Below, in pieces: positions 55,087 through 64,000 of a DNA stretch of 64,000 nucleotides (its first letter is position 1; each line of letters begins with the position of its first letter). The DNA comes from Methanoregula sp. SKADARSKE-2 (GTDB taxonomy: Archaea > Halobacteriota > Methanomicrobia > Methanomicrobiales > Methanospirillaceae): positions 248,001-312,000 of the forward strand of contig CP121470.1 of the NCBI GenBank assembly GCA_030919125.1. Reading direction: 5' to 3'. The position numbers were made by a program, and so were the translations under genes. The notes below the pieces were generated by a model. It was not told where the DNA came from. It did not search any database and saw nothing but the letters and a program-made list of their open reading frames with translations.

Positions 55087-55662
55087 TTAGGAAGATCTTT
55101 TAATCTTCACGAGTTTTATCGCGAATGTCAGGTTCTGGTCCGTGAGGGGCGGATTGGGGTCAAGCGTGACGGTTGAAGCGGTGACATTCACGATCTTTAC
55201 CTTTGTCGTGGCTCCGGTAGATGGGTTGGTGGTGATATCGTATCGTTCCCCGACATTCAGTGTCTGGTTAGGCTCGAATGAAGACCGGTTGAGAACCAGA
55301 ATGAGATCGCTCCGGTACGGGCCGAATGCCTGGTCAACAGGGATCCAGACCGTTTTTTCGGTGTTTACTGTCATCCCGACTACAGCACTCTCAAGACCGG
55401 GGATTACGGAATGTTTACCAATGACAAATTCGAGGGGGGTCCCGTTTGCCGTCTTATCAAAGACCGTACCATTATCAAGGGTACCGGTATAATAGACATC
55501 AACGGTGTCACCGGTTTTTGCGACTGAAGGGCTGAGCAGAAAAAACCCGATAATAACGGCAACGACAATGATCCCTGCAGCTATCCCGATCCCGTACATT
55601 TTGGATTTCTTCCTGCGGAGGGCTGCTGCCTCTTTTCCCTTGACTTTTTCCGATCGCTTCAT
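55087..55662 (-). CDS. Membrane-anchored FKBP-type peptidyl-prolyl isomerase
   Basis: Protein of 191 residues. A basic N terminus (KGKEAAALRRKKSK) precedes one transmembrane helix (IAAGIIVVAVIIGFFLL), so the enzyme domain should lie outside the membrane. The FKBP domain (SlyD-like) begins GDTVDVYYTGTLDNGTVFDK, then PLEFVIGKHSVIPGLESAVV. An inserted flap and a C-terminal beta part follow. It likely helps fold exported proteins. It is convergent with nothing and divergent from nifB by about 100 bases. Confidence 0.9.
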   Translation of the reverse strand: MKRSEKVKGKEAAALRRKKSKMYGIGIAAGIIVVAVIIGFFLLSPSVAKTGDTVDVYYTGTLDNGTVFDKTANGTPLEFVIGKHSVIPGLESAVVGMTVNTEKTVWIPVDQAFGPYRSDLILVLNRSSFEPNQTLNVGERYDITTNPSTGATTKVKIVNVTASTVTLDPNPPLTDQNLTFAIKLVKIKRSS

Positions 55663-55761
55663 GGTATCCGGTATTCCGGTAAGCTTTAAACAATTGCCTC
55701 CTTGTCTCTTTCACAATTGCACTTTATTTATACCTTCACAGCGCAAGTTGTGGTGTTGACT

Positions 55762-56658
55762 ATGGCTGATGAAGTGAGGATTGCAGACGTTGCCGGGAAG
55801 AAAGTCCAGTGGGACGCGGCGCAGATGCGGAAGATTCAGGAGCACCCCTGCTTTTCCGAGAAGGCATGCCACAATTTTGGCAGGTGCCATATACCGGTTG
55901 CACCGAGATGCAATATCCAGTGCAACTACTGCATCCGGGACTTCGACTGCGTGAACGAGAGTCGCCCCGGTGTCACGACGCGGGTCCTCAATCCAGACGA
56001 GTCCCTGGATATGGTAAAAAAAGTCGTGGAGAAATACAATTATATCAAGGTCGTCGGGATTGCCGGGCCGGGTGACCCGCTCGCAAACGAAGAAACCTTT
56101 GAGACCCTCCGCCGCCTCCACGAGGAATACCCGAACGTCATCAAGTGCATCAGCACAAACGGCCTCCTCCTCCCGGATAAGATCGACCTGCTCCAGAAAT
56201 ACGATGTCGGGAATATCACGGTCACCCTCAATGCCGTCGACCCGGAGATAGGTGCGAAGATCTACCAGTTTGTCGACTACAAGGGGAAGCGTTACCACGG
56301 TCTCGAAGCAGCAAAACTCCTCCTCTCCCAGCAGATGAAAGGGATCCAGATTGCCATCGACCGGCACATGATCGTGAAGATCAACACGGTCTACATCCCC
56401 GGAATCAACGAGGACCACATCCCGGCCATCGCAAAGAAGATGGGCGAGATGGGTGTCTATACTTTCAACCTCATCCCCCTCATATCGCAGTACAAGTTTG
56501 CCGATATAGCCCCGCCCACGCAGGAGATGAAGAGGAAGATGCAGGACGAGTGCGGGAAGTACGTCAAGCAGATGCGTCACTGCCAGCGGTGCCGTGCGGA
56601 TGCGATTGGCAAGCTCGGGCACGATGTGCAGGCGTGCATGTACGAGAAGAAGGAATAA
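55762..56658 (+). CDS. nifB: NifB-type radical SAM protein
   Basis: Radical SAM enzyme of 298 residues that builds the NifB-co cluster, the core of the nitrogenase cofactor. The SAM cluster motif is CNIQCNYC (Cys50, Cys54, Cys57), preceded by further conserved Cys (HPCFSEKACHNFGRC) that hold the substrate clusters; C-terminal CQRCRADAIG is also typical. It lacks the NifX domain found in many bacterial NifB, as usual in methanogens. ATG 55762 is chosen; upstream codons are not family-like. The nif operon itself is not in the window. Confidence 0.92.
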   Translation: MADEVRIADVAGKKVQWDAAQMRKIQEHPCFSEKACHNFGRCHIPVAPRCNIQCNYCIRDFDCVNESRPGVTTRVLNPDESLDMVKKVVEKYNYIKVVGIAGPGDPLANEETFETLRRLHEEYPNVIKCISTNGLLLPDKIDLLQKYDVGNITVTLNAVDPEIGAKIYQFVDYKGKRYHGLEAAKLLLSQQMKGIQIAIDRHMIVKINTVYIPGINEDHIPAIAKKMGEMGVYTFNLIPLISQYKFADIAPPTQEMKRKMQDECGKYVKQMRHCQRCRADAIGKLGHDVQACMYEKKE

Positions 56659-57150
56659 ATTACTTTTTTTGTTCTTCAGCGCTTTATGTTCGCGCCAGGG
56701 CGGGATGGCCGCTCCTGCGCCGCCGGATCTGATGACCCGGTTCAGCTCGTCGATAACGTCTGAAGGGATATCGGGATTACCGGGTCTCTAGCATTCACGA
56801 TTTTTCCCCGGTACGGGATCGAGGTCTGTGTGCGATCCGCCCGCAGGGCCGGGCGGTGTAGTCCACTCAGCATGGAGGTGGTATAGTATATCCGGTCGAG
56901 ATCGGTCTGGTTGAGGGAAATCTCCTGAATTGATCCGCAGGTTTGAGACGACCGCTGCCCTGTTATCAGGGAGGAGGTGGTGGTCGTCGGAGCCGGCGAT
57001 TCCCCCGGACCTGGGGTAGCCGGTGGTGGGTTGTTGCCGGAGGTGTCCAGTCTCCAGGACAGTCGCAGATCCGTCCCGCTGTGACAGCGCAGAGCTCCTC
57101 CCCATCGCTCAATAGGTAGCCTCCGGATTAATTTCGGTCTCCTCTTCTGC
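56659..57150. other. Stretch with only a doubtful minus-strand frame
   Basis: About 490 bases. A minus-strand frame (57239-56742) has a Pro/Thr/Ser-rich part (PPATPGPGESPAPTTTTSS) and then a beta-like part (GKIVNARDPVIPISLQTL), and a possible continuation in another frame (DVIDELNRVIRSGG). This could be the decayed end of a surface or pilin-like protein, but it overlaps the next gene and has no clear start, so it is not called as a gene. Confidence 0.35.
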
Positions 57151-57480
57151 TCACAACTGAAGAACTTCAGATCTTGAGGGTTTTCCTGCGCCCTTCCTCT
57201 CCGGAAGGAGATCTTCAAGCGCTGCAATGAGGCCGTCAACTTTCTCGTTCCCGAAGGTTTTGCGGAACGCCGCGAGTTCTGCTGAATTCATGATCATAAT
57301 GCCCTTCTTCTTCATGGGAAGACCATTATCTCCGACAGGATTGATATCGATGGCAAGCGATGCCGCACGATTCTTGGTTGCCGGCAGCCTGATGATCGAG
57401 ACACCGGGAACCGTTGTCTGCTTGCGCTCCCAGTCGGCCCCTTCCTCGATGAATGCTTTCAGTGTATCCTTGAGGTCCAT
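57151..57480 (-). CDS. Small conserved-looking protein of unknown function
   Basis: Frame of 109 codons starting MDLKDTLKAFIEEGADWERK, with a beta-rich centre (VSIIRLPATKNRAASLAIDI) and a helical end (AAFRKTFGNEKVDGLIAALE). The composition and even charge look like a real soluble protein. No family was recognised. An A+T-rich stretch just upstream (TTATATATTAAAAG, about 57495-57508) fits a promoter. Confidence 0.65.
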   Translation of the reverse strand: MDLKDTLKAFIEEGADWERKQTTVPGVSIIRLPATKNRAASLAIDINPVGDNGLPMKKKGIMIMNSAELAAFRKTFGNEKVDGLIAALEDLLPERKGAGKPSRSEVLQL

Positions 57481-57628
57481 GAGGAGACTTTTGATTTATA
57501 TATTAAAAGCCTATCCGTTCTGGCCGCGAACGTGATCTCTTGCGGAATCTTCATGGAGTCCCAGCGGCCCGGTATGCACGTTGATCTGCCATATATGGGT
57601 TGACGCACAGATCCATTGGAGAGCGCTT

Positions 57629-58477
57629 ATGCCGAATTTAACCCTCTCCCTGGATCAACCGTTCTCCCTCGACCAGTCGCTCGGCTGCGGCCAGGTATTC
57701 CGGTGGGAGAAGGGGGAAAACGGGTGGTGGTACGGTGTTGTCGGGGACCGGGTACTCAAGATTCGTCAGGATGGCAACCACCTCGCGTTCGAAGGAGCGA
57801 ACGCAAAGTTTATCCGGCATTACTTCACTCTGGATATCGATCTGGAAGGCATTGTTACCTCGTTTGATCGCGATCCCTTCATCCATTCGGCGATCGAGAG
57901 GTGCAGGGGTCTGCGGATAATCCGGCAGCCGAGATGGGAGTGCCTGATCTCCTATACGATAGCAACCAACTCGAACATCCCTACCATCCGGCGCAGGATT
58001 GGATCAATAGCCGAGCGGTTCGGCAGAGAGATCGCGTTCGAAGACCGGAGTTTCTTCTCGTTCCCGGAGCCGGAATCGATTGCCTGCGGGAGCGAAGAGG
58101 ATCTCGCGTGCTGCAAGCTCGGGTACCGGCAACCCTATGTCTTCCGGAACGCGTCCGATATCCTGGACCGGGTGGCTTGGGAGGAGAAGGTCTCAGCCCT
58201 CCCGTACGAGGAAGGACGGAAGGAGCTTATGAGGCGCTCTGGTATCGGTCCGAAGGCGGCCGACTGCATCCTGCTCTTCGCGTTCGAAAGATACGAATCG
58301 TTCCCGGTCGATGTCTGGATCCGCCGGATCATGCAGCAGCATTATCTTTCGGATCTCCCGCTGGCATCGGCACTCAGCCGGCGCGAGTATGACGCAGTCA
58401 GGGAGTTCGGGCGGGAGTACTTCGGCAGCTACTGCGGGTACGCACAGGAGTATCTCTTTGGCGCGAGAGATGCATAA
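57629..58477 (+). CDS. ogg: 8-oxoguanine DNA glycosylase/AP lyase (OGG-like)
   Basis: HhH-GPD base-excision repair enzyme of 282 residues that removes 8-oxoguanine. The N-terminal OGG domain has LDQSLGCGQVFRW; the helix-hairpin-helix is RRSGIGPKAADCILLF with the catalytic Lys in GPKAAD, and the catalytic Asp is in FPVDVWIRR. It begins at ATG 57629 (MPNLTLSL). It is convergent with ahcY. Confidence 0.92.
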   Translation: MPNLTLSLDQPFSLDQSLGCGQVFRWEKGENGWWYGVVGDRVLKIRQDGNHLAFEGANAKFIRHYFTLDIDLEGIVTSFDRDPFIHSAIERCRGLRIIRQPRWECLISYTIATNSNIPTIRRRIGSIAERFGREIAFEDRSFFSFPEPESIACGSEEDLACCKLGYRQPYVFRNASDILDRVAWEEKVSALPYEEGRKELMRRSGIGPKAADCILLFAFERYESFPVDVWIRRIMQQHYLSDLPLASALSRREYDAVREFGREYFGSYCGYAQEYLFGARDA

Positions 58478-58569
58478 GGCCGGGAGAAGAGAAGACCACA
58501 AAAAAATCCTCAAAAAAAGAAGAGGCCGGAAAAGAACGGTAAGAAAAAACCGGAAGTTCCTGAGACTTC

Positions 58570-59796
58570 TTACGTCCCGATATCCCAGCTCTGCGAGTAT
58601 CTCTCCTGCTCTTTTGAGAGCTCATCGATGCTGAGCCCGAGGGATGCAAGTTTCATCCGGGCAATATTCTCGTCGATCTCCTGCGGGACTTCGTACACCC
58701 CGCCCTTGAGCTCCTTACCGTTCTTCGCTATGTACCGGGCAGAGAGGGCCTGCACCGCGAAGCTGAGATCCATGACCTCGACCGGGTGGCCCATTCCTTT
58801 CGGCGTAGCGAGGTTGACGAGCCGACCTTCCGCGATGACGTGCACGGCCTTTCCTTTCAGGAAGTAGGTGTCGATCCCGTCGCGCTTGACGATCTTCTCG
58901 GCGTGCTCGTTCAGCCAGTTGAGATCGATCTCGACGTTGAAGTGGCCTGCGTTCGAGAGGATCGCGTTCGCCTTCAGTTTCCTGAAATGCTTCTTGTTGA
59001 TTACACCTACATTGCCGGTCGTTGTGACGAAGATATCCCCGACCTCCGCTGCCTGGTCCATGCTCATGACCATGAACCCATCCATGTGAGCTTCGAGCGC
59101 ACGCCGGGGATCGATCTCGGTGACGATGACTTTGGCCCCGAGGCCGTGCGCTTTCCGGGCGAGCCCGCGCCCGCAGAACCCGTACCCGCTGACTACGAAA
59201 TACTTCCCGGCAATGAGGACGTTGGTCGTGATCATGATCGAAGAGAGGACGCTCTCCCCGGTCCCGTGGACATTGTCGAAGAAGTGCTTCATCGGGGTGT
59301 CGTTCACCGCGACGACCGGGAACTCCAGCTTCCCTTCGGCTTCCATGGCCCGGAGGCGGTGAATGCCGGTGGTCGTCTCCTCGCACCCGCCGATGACATT
59401 CTCCAGGAGCTGGCGGCGTCGGGTGTGGAGGTAGTGGATGAGGTCCATGCCGTCGTCGATGGTGATGAGGGGCTTCGCATCGAGGACCGCGTCGATCGCC
59501 GCATAGTACTCCTCAGTCGTGCACCCGCGCTTCGCGTAGCAGTGGATCCTCTTCATCGTGTTGAGCGCTTCTGCGACGTCATCCTGAGTGGAGAGTGGGT
59601 TGCAGCCGGTGATGTGGACGGTCGCACCCCCGGCAGCGAGGGTGGAGACGAGGTTTGCGGTCTTGGCCTCGACATGGAGCGCCATGCCGATGGTCATCCC
59701 CGCGAATGGTCTCTCCTTCTCAAACTGCTTCCTGATCGCGGCAAGTACCGGCATATACTGCGCCGCCCATTCTATCTTCAGCATTCCTGTGCTCAT
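58570..59796 (-). CDS. ahcY: Adenosylhomocysteinase (S-adenosyl- or S-inosylhomocysteine hydrolase)
   Basis: NAD-dependent hydrolase of 408 residues that clears the by-product of SAM methylations. The NAD domain is VSGYGFCGRGLARKAHGLGA, and CNPLSTQDDVAEAL and DDGMDLIHYLH belong to the substrate domain. In some methanogens the enzyme of this family acts on S-inosylhomocysteine after deamination; which substrate is used here is not visible. ATG 59796 is chosen as the upstream codons are not family-like. Confidence 0.94.
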   Translation of the reverse strand: MSTGMLKIEWAAQYMPVLAAIRKQFEKERPFAGMTIGMALHVEAKTANLVSTLAAGGATVHITGCNPLSTQDDVAEALNTMKRIHCYAKRGCTTEEYYAAIDAVLDAKPLITIDDGMDLIHYLHTRRRQLLENVIGGCEETTTGIHRLRAMEAEGKLEFPVVAVNDTPMKHFFDNVHGTGESVLSSIMITTNVLIAGKYFVVSGYGFCGRGLARKAHGLGAKVIVTEIDPRRALEAHMDGFMVMSMDQAAEVGDIFVTTTGNVGVINKKHFRKLKANAILSNAGHFNVEIDLNWLNEHAEKIVKRDGIDTYFLKGKAVHVIAEGRLVNLATPKGMGHPVEVMDLSFAVQALSARYIAKNGKELKGGVYEVPQEIDENIARMKLASLGLSIDELSKEQERYSQSWDIGT

Positions 59797-59973
59797 AAAA
59801 ATCCCCGCGGGAGTCGGGGCGGTACAGTCCCGCCCATGCATCGCGTCTACCCTATTTTAGTACTCACGGCAAGTTACATAAAAACTCCGTGAATTTCTCT
59901 CTCCTGACCTCAGGTGGCAGAGGTGTGCAAAGGAGCAAATGTAGATAGCGGTAGCCCGCCAACGCTTTCTGGA

Positions 59974-60780
59974 ATGGTGCTGACACGGCGGATCACCCCC
60001 TGCCTCGATCTCAAAGAAGGCCGGGTTGTCAAGGGTACCAACTTCCTCGGCCTCCGGGACGCCGGCGACCCGGTCGAGCTCGCGGAACGGTACAACGAGC
60101 AGGGCGCAGACGAGGTGGTCTTCCTCGACATAACGGCCTCGAAAGAGAACCGGGGGATCATCGTCGAACTCATCAAACGTGCCGCCGATCAGCTCTTCCT
60201 TCCGCTGACCGTTGGCGGAGGGATCCGGTCACTTGCTGATATCCAGCAGATCCTCAGGGCAGGGGCTGACAAGGTGAGCATGAACACGAGCGCCGTGGAG
60301 GATCCGACGCTCATAACGAGAGGAGCGGAGTCCTTCGGCACCCAGTGCATCGTCGTTGCAATGGACGTCCGCCGGAATTTCTCACCAAACCCGGATGCAG
60401 TTCCCGTGACACTCGATACCGGGGAGACGTGCTGGTATGAAGTCGTTGTCTATGGTGGCAGCAAGGTGACCGGCATTGATGCGATCTCCTGGGCGCGGGA
60501 GGCTGAGGAGCGGGGAGCCGGTGAGATCCTCCTCACCAGCATGGAGACCGATGGGACCCGGAACGGGTTCGACATCGCGATTACGTCGGCAATATCGGAC
60601 GCAGCCGGCATTCCGGTCATAGCAAGCGGCGGCGTCGGGACGCTCGAACACTTCTATGACGGCTTTATCCGGGGAAAAGCGGACGCCTGTCTCGCGGCAA
60701 GCGTCTTCCACTACGGGGAGTTCACGGTCAGGGACATAAAAAAGTATCTCAGAGAGCGGGATATCCCGGTACGGCTCTGA
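59974..60780 (+). CDS. hisF: Imidazole glycerol phosphate synthase cyclase subunit
   Basis: TIM-barrel enzyme of 268 residues of histidine synthesis; with HisH it makes imidazole glycerol phosphate and [25 protein letters not shown] carries the first catalytic Asp, [14 protein letters not shown] and [12 protein letters not shown] are the phosphate-binding loops, and the second catalytic Asp is in [13 protein letters not shown] 59974 is chosen. Its end overlaps pheT tail to tail by about 30 bases. Confidence 0.95.
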   Translation: MVLTRRITPCLDLKEGRVVKGTNFLGLRDAGDPVELAERYNEQGADEVVFLDITASKENRGIIVELIKRAADQLFLPLTVGGGIRSLADIQQILRAGADKVSMNTSAVEDPTLITRGAESFGTQCIVVAMDVRRNFSPNPDAVPVTLDTGETCWYEVVVYGGSKVTGIDAISWAREAEERGAGEILLTSMETDGTRNGFDIAITSAISDAAGIPVIASGGVGTLEHFYDGFIRGKADACLAASVFHYGEFTVRDIKKYLRERDIPVRL

Positions 60781-62377
60781 GGTCGAGTTCGAACGCCGCG
60801 ACCGGGTGTTCGAGCTCGAAGGCATTCAGCACGGCGGGATGGATCTCGCCAAAGACCCCGACTTTTTTCCCGCCGGTGAAGACATCGCCTCGCCTGCCTT
60901 CGATGAAGGCCTCATCGGATGATTCTCTGACGCAGTAATCGATCGAGAGTTCGCGGAGCATCGCGTCCATGAATGCGTATGCCTCGGAGAAGTCAGCGCC
61001 CGGATGCATGCTGATCCCCCCAGCCTTCTGGTACGTTGCACAGCACTCGACCACATCCCCAATCGTGAAGAGGCGCTGGGGCAGTTCGCGGTGCCGGTTC
61101 ATGGAGAGGAACTCCATGAGGAGCGGGACGAGTTCGGTCCGGACAACGGTGTTGTCGACTGTGATCGGGTGCATGACGTGGAGAACACCCGTATTCTCGG
61201 ACCGGCGCATCTTCCCGAACAGGGTCGCTTCGCTCGTGAGGGTGAAGGGCATGACTTCGAGGAAGCCGAGGCCGCAGAAGATCTCCCGGGCGACCCGTCC
61301 AAGCTCCTGGACGGGGTGCGGCTTACCTACGGTAAAGGTCTCGGGGGGGAGATCGCTGATCCTCTCATACCCGTACGCGATGGCCACATCTTCGAAGGTG
61401 TCCCAGTCGTGCATGATATCGGCACGATAGCAGGGGACAAGGACATTCACCGCGTCCGGGCCTTCGGCCCGGGCACCAAAGCGCATCCTCTCGAGATGTG
61501 CTGCCATCTCTGCGGCACTCAGATGAATGCCAAGGAGCTTGTTGCACTCCTTCACGCTGACGGTCCGCTCGGCTGGGGCGAGCGTCGGGGTCTGCACGCC
61601 GTTGATGGTAACACTCTCGATCCTCGCCCCTCCCTCCGCCATCGCGGTGCAGATGATGTTGACCGCTGCAAGAACGGCTTTTCTCTCGGTCCCGGTCGTG
61701 TCGAGGATGATGTTCTTCGTCTTCATCGTCACCTTGGTCCGCTCGCTGTTGATGATCGGCGGGAACGAGAGGACGTGATCCCCGCTGTCCACGATGAGCG
61801 GGAAGCGATCGAAGTCCTTGACAAGGTTTGCGTACTCCTGCCCCTTGGCGTGCTTCAGGAGGATCTCGTCCATGGTCATCTCTTCGGTGCAGTCGAGCGG
61901 GACGAACCTCCGGCTCCGGGGCGAGGCGATGTAGTGGAACGGGGGCTCTACCGTGTCGAGGTCGTGGATCCCGATCGCGACCTTGCTCCGTCCCCGGCCC
62001 ACCGCCCAGTGGAGCGACTCCTGGAGGGACATGATGCTCTGGATCGATTCGTCATCGAACGTGACCCCGCGGATGACCGCGGCTCCGAGGACCGGGCGGA
62101 TCGCGGCGAGCATCGGATCGATGGTGAACGTGATGCCGGAAGGTTTTACCGGGTACACCGGCAGGCCGGTCTCGATCCCGAGGAAACCCCGCATAGCCCT
62201 GGCTACACCTTCGGGTGAGAAGAGGTCGGGCCGGTCCGGGAAGAACTCAACATCGGCGTGATCCTCTTCCATCCGCTCGACATCGGAGCCGATCAGCGGG
62301 ACCTTCTCGAGGATCGTCTTCCGGTCGGTCTTCGTCAGGCGCTCCAGATATTTGTAGGGAAGGGTGATGACCGCCAT
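60749..62377 (-). CDS. pheT: Phenylalanyl-tRNA synthetase beta subunit
   Basis: Subunit of 542 residues of the (alpha-beta)2 synthetase, the typical archaeal length, without the bacterial N-terminal tRNA-binding extension. It starts [34 protein letters not shown] is the B3/B4-side block and [20 protein letters not shown] lies in the class II-like core. It starts right at the pheS stop and ends the trpS-pheS-pheT operon. Confidence 0.95.
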   Translation of the reverse strand: MAVITLPYKYLERLTKTDRKTILEKVPLIGSDVERMEEDHADVEFFPDRPDLFSPEGVARAMRGFLGIETGLPVYPVKPSGITFTIDPMLAAIRPVLGAAVIRGVTFDDESIQSIMSLQESLHWAVGRGRSKVAIGIHDLDTVEPPFHYIASPRSRRFVPLDCTEEMTMDEILLKHAKGQEYANLVKDFDRFPLIVDSGDHVLSFPPIINSERTKVTMKTKNIILDTTGTERKAVLAAVNIICTAMAEGGARIESVTINGVQTPTLAPAERTVSVKECNKLLGIHLSAAEMAAHLERMRFGARAEGPDAVNVLVPCYRADIMHDWDTFEDVAIAYGYERISDLPPETFTVGKPHPVQELGRVAREIFCGLGFLEVMPFTLTSEATLFGKMRRSENTGVLHVMHPITVDNTVVRTELVPLLMEFLSMNRHRELPQRLFTIGDVVECCATYQKAGGISMHPGADFSEAYAFMDAMLRELSIDYCVRESSDEAFIEGRRGDVFTGGKKVGVFGEIHPAVLNAFELEHPVAAFELDLRAVPGYPAL

Positions 62378-62378
62378 T

Positions 62379-63821
62379 TCAGAGCCCCCCCTTCGATTGG
62401 CGCAGAGCGGGCGACTCGCGCAGGAACGCGACATCGCTGTGGTGGAGCTGCCGGAGATCCTTGAGGCCGAGCCGGAGCATAGCGATCCTGCTGACGCCGA
62501 GTCCCCACGCGAGGACTGGGCACTGGATCCCGAGCGGAGCCGTGACCTCCTCGCGGAAGATGCCTGCTCCCCCCATCTCGATCCACCCGATGCCTTCCAC
62601 GAAGACCTCCGCATCAAGACTCGGTTCCGTGTACGGGTAGTACGAGGGCTTGAACCGGACGCCTTCAAATCCCATCCGGTGGTAGAACACCCTGAGGATC
62701 CCGAGGAGGTTGCCGAAGTTGACGTCCTTATCCATCACGATCCCTTCGAGCTGCTCGAACTCGGCGAGGTGAGTCGTGTCGATTGTCTCGCGCCGGTACA
62801 CCCGGCCGATGCAGAACGCCTTGAGCGGGGGGTTCGGGTTGTTCGCCAGGTGCTGGATCGAGACGCTGGTCGTGTGGGTCCGGAGCACGCACTGCTCCGC
62901 TCTCTCCTCCTTCCAGACCCCGCCCCAGCCGGTCGAGGACGTCTCCCCGCCGGACTGATGCATCGCCTTGACGCGTTTGTACCCGTCAGGGAGCGGGAGG
63001 GTCTCGTTGAGATAAAACGTATCCTGCATCTCCCGGGCCGGGTGGTCCTGCGGCTGGAAGAGGGCATCGAAGTTCCAGAACGACTGCTGGACGATCCCGC
63101 CGTAGAGCTCGGTGAACCCCATGTTGAGGAGGATCTCCCGCATCTCATCGATGATCCGCTGGTAGGGATGAGTCTTTCCCGGGTACGCCTTCTTCGGGAG
63201 TTTCCCGATATCGTACTTCCTGAGGTTGAGGTCCTTATAATTCCCGGAGAGGATCTGCTCCCGGGTGAGTGTCCCCTGCTCTTCGCGGAGGTCGAGCCCC
63301 TGCTGTACCGCAAGCATCCCTGCGGGCGAGATCGTGATCTGGTACCGGACCGTCTCGGTCTCCAAGACGAGGCCACGCTTGATGAGATCCTTCACCCTCT
63401 CTCCACCTTTATGCGGATTCTTGAGGGCGATCTCATCCTCGCTCGTGGATCTGCCGGCGACGGTTGACACGTTCCCGTCCGTGACCGTGACAAGCCCTTT
63501 CTTCCGGAGCTGGCCGAAGCCGATCCGGAACGCCTCGTGTTTCTGGAGATTGGCGAGCGTCGTGCCGGTGCCAATGAGTGCCATGAGCTGGGTCTCGGGA
63601 AGACCGTGCTCTGCATAGGTTCTCCCCTCTTCGGTATAGACAAAATCTTTTTCAACGATCCGGTCCACCTTTGCAAGCCTGTTCTCCATGGCAAGGTATG
63701 CCCACTGGACGACCGCATCAGCGGTCGCATCCAGGTGTTGGGCAAGGTTCAGCGCATCGGTGCATCCTTCCCGTGCAAGCACCGTGAGCAGCCGTTTCTC
63801 GTTCTGGGTCAGTTCCGCCAT
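62379..63821 (-). CDS. pheS: Phenylalanyl-tRNA synthetase alpha subunit
   Basis: Catalytic subunit of 480 residues that charges tRNA-Phe. N-terminal winged-helix repeats ([20 protein letters not shown]) are followed by the class II core: motif 2 lies in [20 protein letters not shown], then [20 protein letters not shown], and motif 3 is [17 protein letters not shown] 63821 lies one base after the trpS stop. Confidence 0.96.
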   Translation of the reverse strand: MAELTQNEKRLLTVLAREGCTDALNLAQHLDATADAVVQWAYLAMENRLAKVDRIVEKDFVYTEEGRTYAEHGLPETQLMALIGTGTTLANLQKHEAFRIGFGQLRKKGLVTVTDGNVSTVAGRSTSEDEIALKNPHKGGERVKDLIKRGLVLETETVRYQITISPAGMLAVQQGLDLREEQGTLTREQILSGNYKDLNLRKYDIGKLPKKAYPGKTHPYQRIIDEMREILLNMGFTELYGGIVQQSFWNFDALFQPQDHPAREMQDTFYLNETLPLPDGYKRVKAMHQSGGETSSTGWGGVWKEERAEQCVLRTHTTSVSIQHLANNPNPPLKAFCIGRVYRRETIDTTHLAEFEQLEGIVMDKDVNFGNLLGILRVFYHRMGFEGVRFKPSYYPYTEPSLDAEVFVEGIGWIEMGGAGIFREEVTAPLGIQCPVLAWGLGVSRIAMLRLGLKDLRQLHHSDVAFLRESPALRQSKGGL

Positions 63822-63822
63822 T

Positions 63823-64000
63823 TCACGCCTCGATCTTCTCCTCTGCCGCGTCCATCTTCTCCCGGAAATCCTTCAGGAACTGGACAACCCGCTCCGCCGT
63901 ATCCTTCTTGCACTGGCCGCAGGTGATCTCGCCTGCCGTGCACTTCCTGCGGATCTCCGCGAGCACTTTATCGTCGATCACCATGTGGAAGAGGTTGAGG
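63823..64000 (-). CDS. trpS: Tryptophanyl-tRNA synthetase, C-terminal end (partial)
   Basis: The minus strand enters from the window edge with NLFHMVIDDKVLAEIRRKC, then GEITCGQCKKDTAERVVQFL, and ends in KIEA with TGA at 63825-63823. The CGQCK block near the C terminus is typical of archaeal TrpRS. It is the first visible gene of the trpS-pheS-pheT operon; the rest lies beyond 64000. Confidence 0.85.
   Translation of the reverse strand, partial: LNLFHMVIDDKVLAEIRRKCTAGEITCGQCKKDTAERVVQFLKDFREKMDAAEEKIEA

Noticed and set aside
56742..57239. Minus-strand gene of about 165 codons with a Pro/Thr-rich part
   Set aside because: It overlaps the better-supported small gene at 57151-57480, lacks a good start, and seems to need a frameshift. 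It is kept only as a note.
61004..63467. Long plus-strand frames opposite pheT and pheS
   Set aside because: Rich in Arg, Glu, Asp and Pro as expected of antisense frames in G+C-rich genes. The minus strand encodes unmistakable PheRS subunits.

Overview
The window reads as a methanogenic archaeon of the order Methanomicrobiales, most like Methanoregula and its relatives. This is inferred from gene content, not from a database search. Supporting genes are methenyl-H4MPT cyclohydrolase, a methanogenesis marker 12 protein, a four-subunit pyruvate:ferredoxin oxidoreductase, archaeal EF-1alpha and ribosomal proteins, Orc1/Cdc6, CetZ, NifB, an HPS fusion for the archaeal ribulose monophosphate route, and a bacterial-type ruvCAB operon. 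Promoters are archaeal (TATA boxes) and many genes have GGAG/GAGGT ribosome-binding sites.

Layout. 0-7 kb: a secreted anchored protein, an APC permease, a methyltransferase remnant, an M3 peptidase and a decayed IS110. 7-15.7 kb: orc1/cdc6, mch, rubrerythrin, ruvC-ruvA-ruvB, a DUF5803-like protein, thrC and a nitrilase-family hydrolase. 15.7-18 kb: MarC and the rpl7ae-rps28e-rpl24e-ndk operon. 18-23 kb: a minus-strand cell-surface glycan operon (FAD oxidoreductase, GT2, flippase-like protein, DUF2298). 23-29 kb: cetZ with a secreted partner, a TIGR03663-type membrane mannosyltransferase, rps10 and EF-1alpha. 29-33.4 kb: a small sulfite-reductase-like protein, then cobS, cobZ, cobT and guaAA. 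33.4-37.7 kb: secreted proteins and an insertion-sequence graveyard. 37.7-39.4 kb: the hps-rraA fusion and an ACT-domain protein. 39.4-48.7 kb: a heavily damaged region with two dead phenylacetate-CoA ligases, a stand-alone cas1, acylphosphatase, a broken helical-repeat gene, two near-identical 1145-bp insertion sequences, an IS481 element and a deleted IS110. 48.8-64 kb: housekeeping genes (apgM, epimerase, marker 12, porCDAB, tRNA-Val, FKBP, nifB, OGG-like glycosylase, ahcY, hisF, pheT, pheS, 3' end of trpS).

How it fits together. mch (C1 reduction), por (acetyl-CoA to pyruvate), apgM (gluconeogenesis), hps (pentose supply or formaldehyde), nifB (nitrogen fixation cofactor), and cobS/cobZ/cobT (cobamide lower-ligand assembly) describe an autotrophic-leaning hydrogenotroph. 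The two paaK-like ligases and the ACT protein formed a tight operon of the kind linked to aryl-acid activation, and both ligases are now inactivated.

The most unusual parts are: a solo cas1 whose usual catalytic histidine position is serine; an IS481 nested in an IS110 transposase with a perfect 15-bp target duplication; twin 1145-bp elements sharing an internal frameshift; and independent nonsense, duplication and insertion lesions concentrated between 34 and 48 kb. No CRISPR array, cas2 or complete new multi-gene system was seen.
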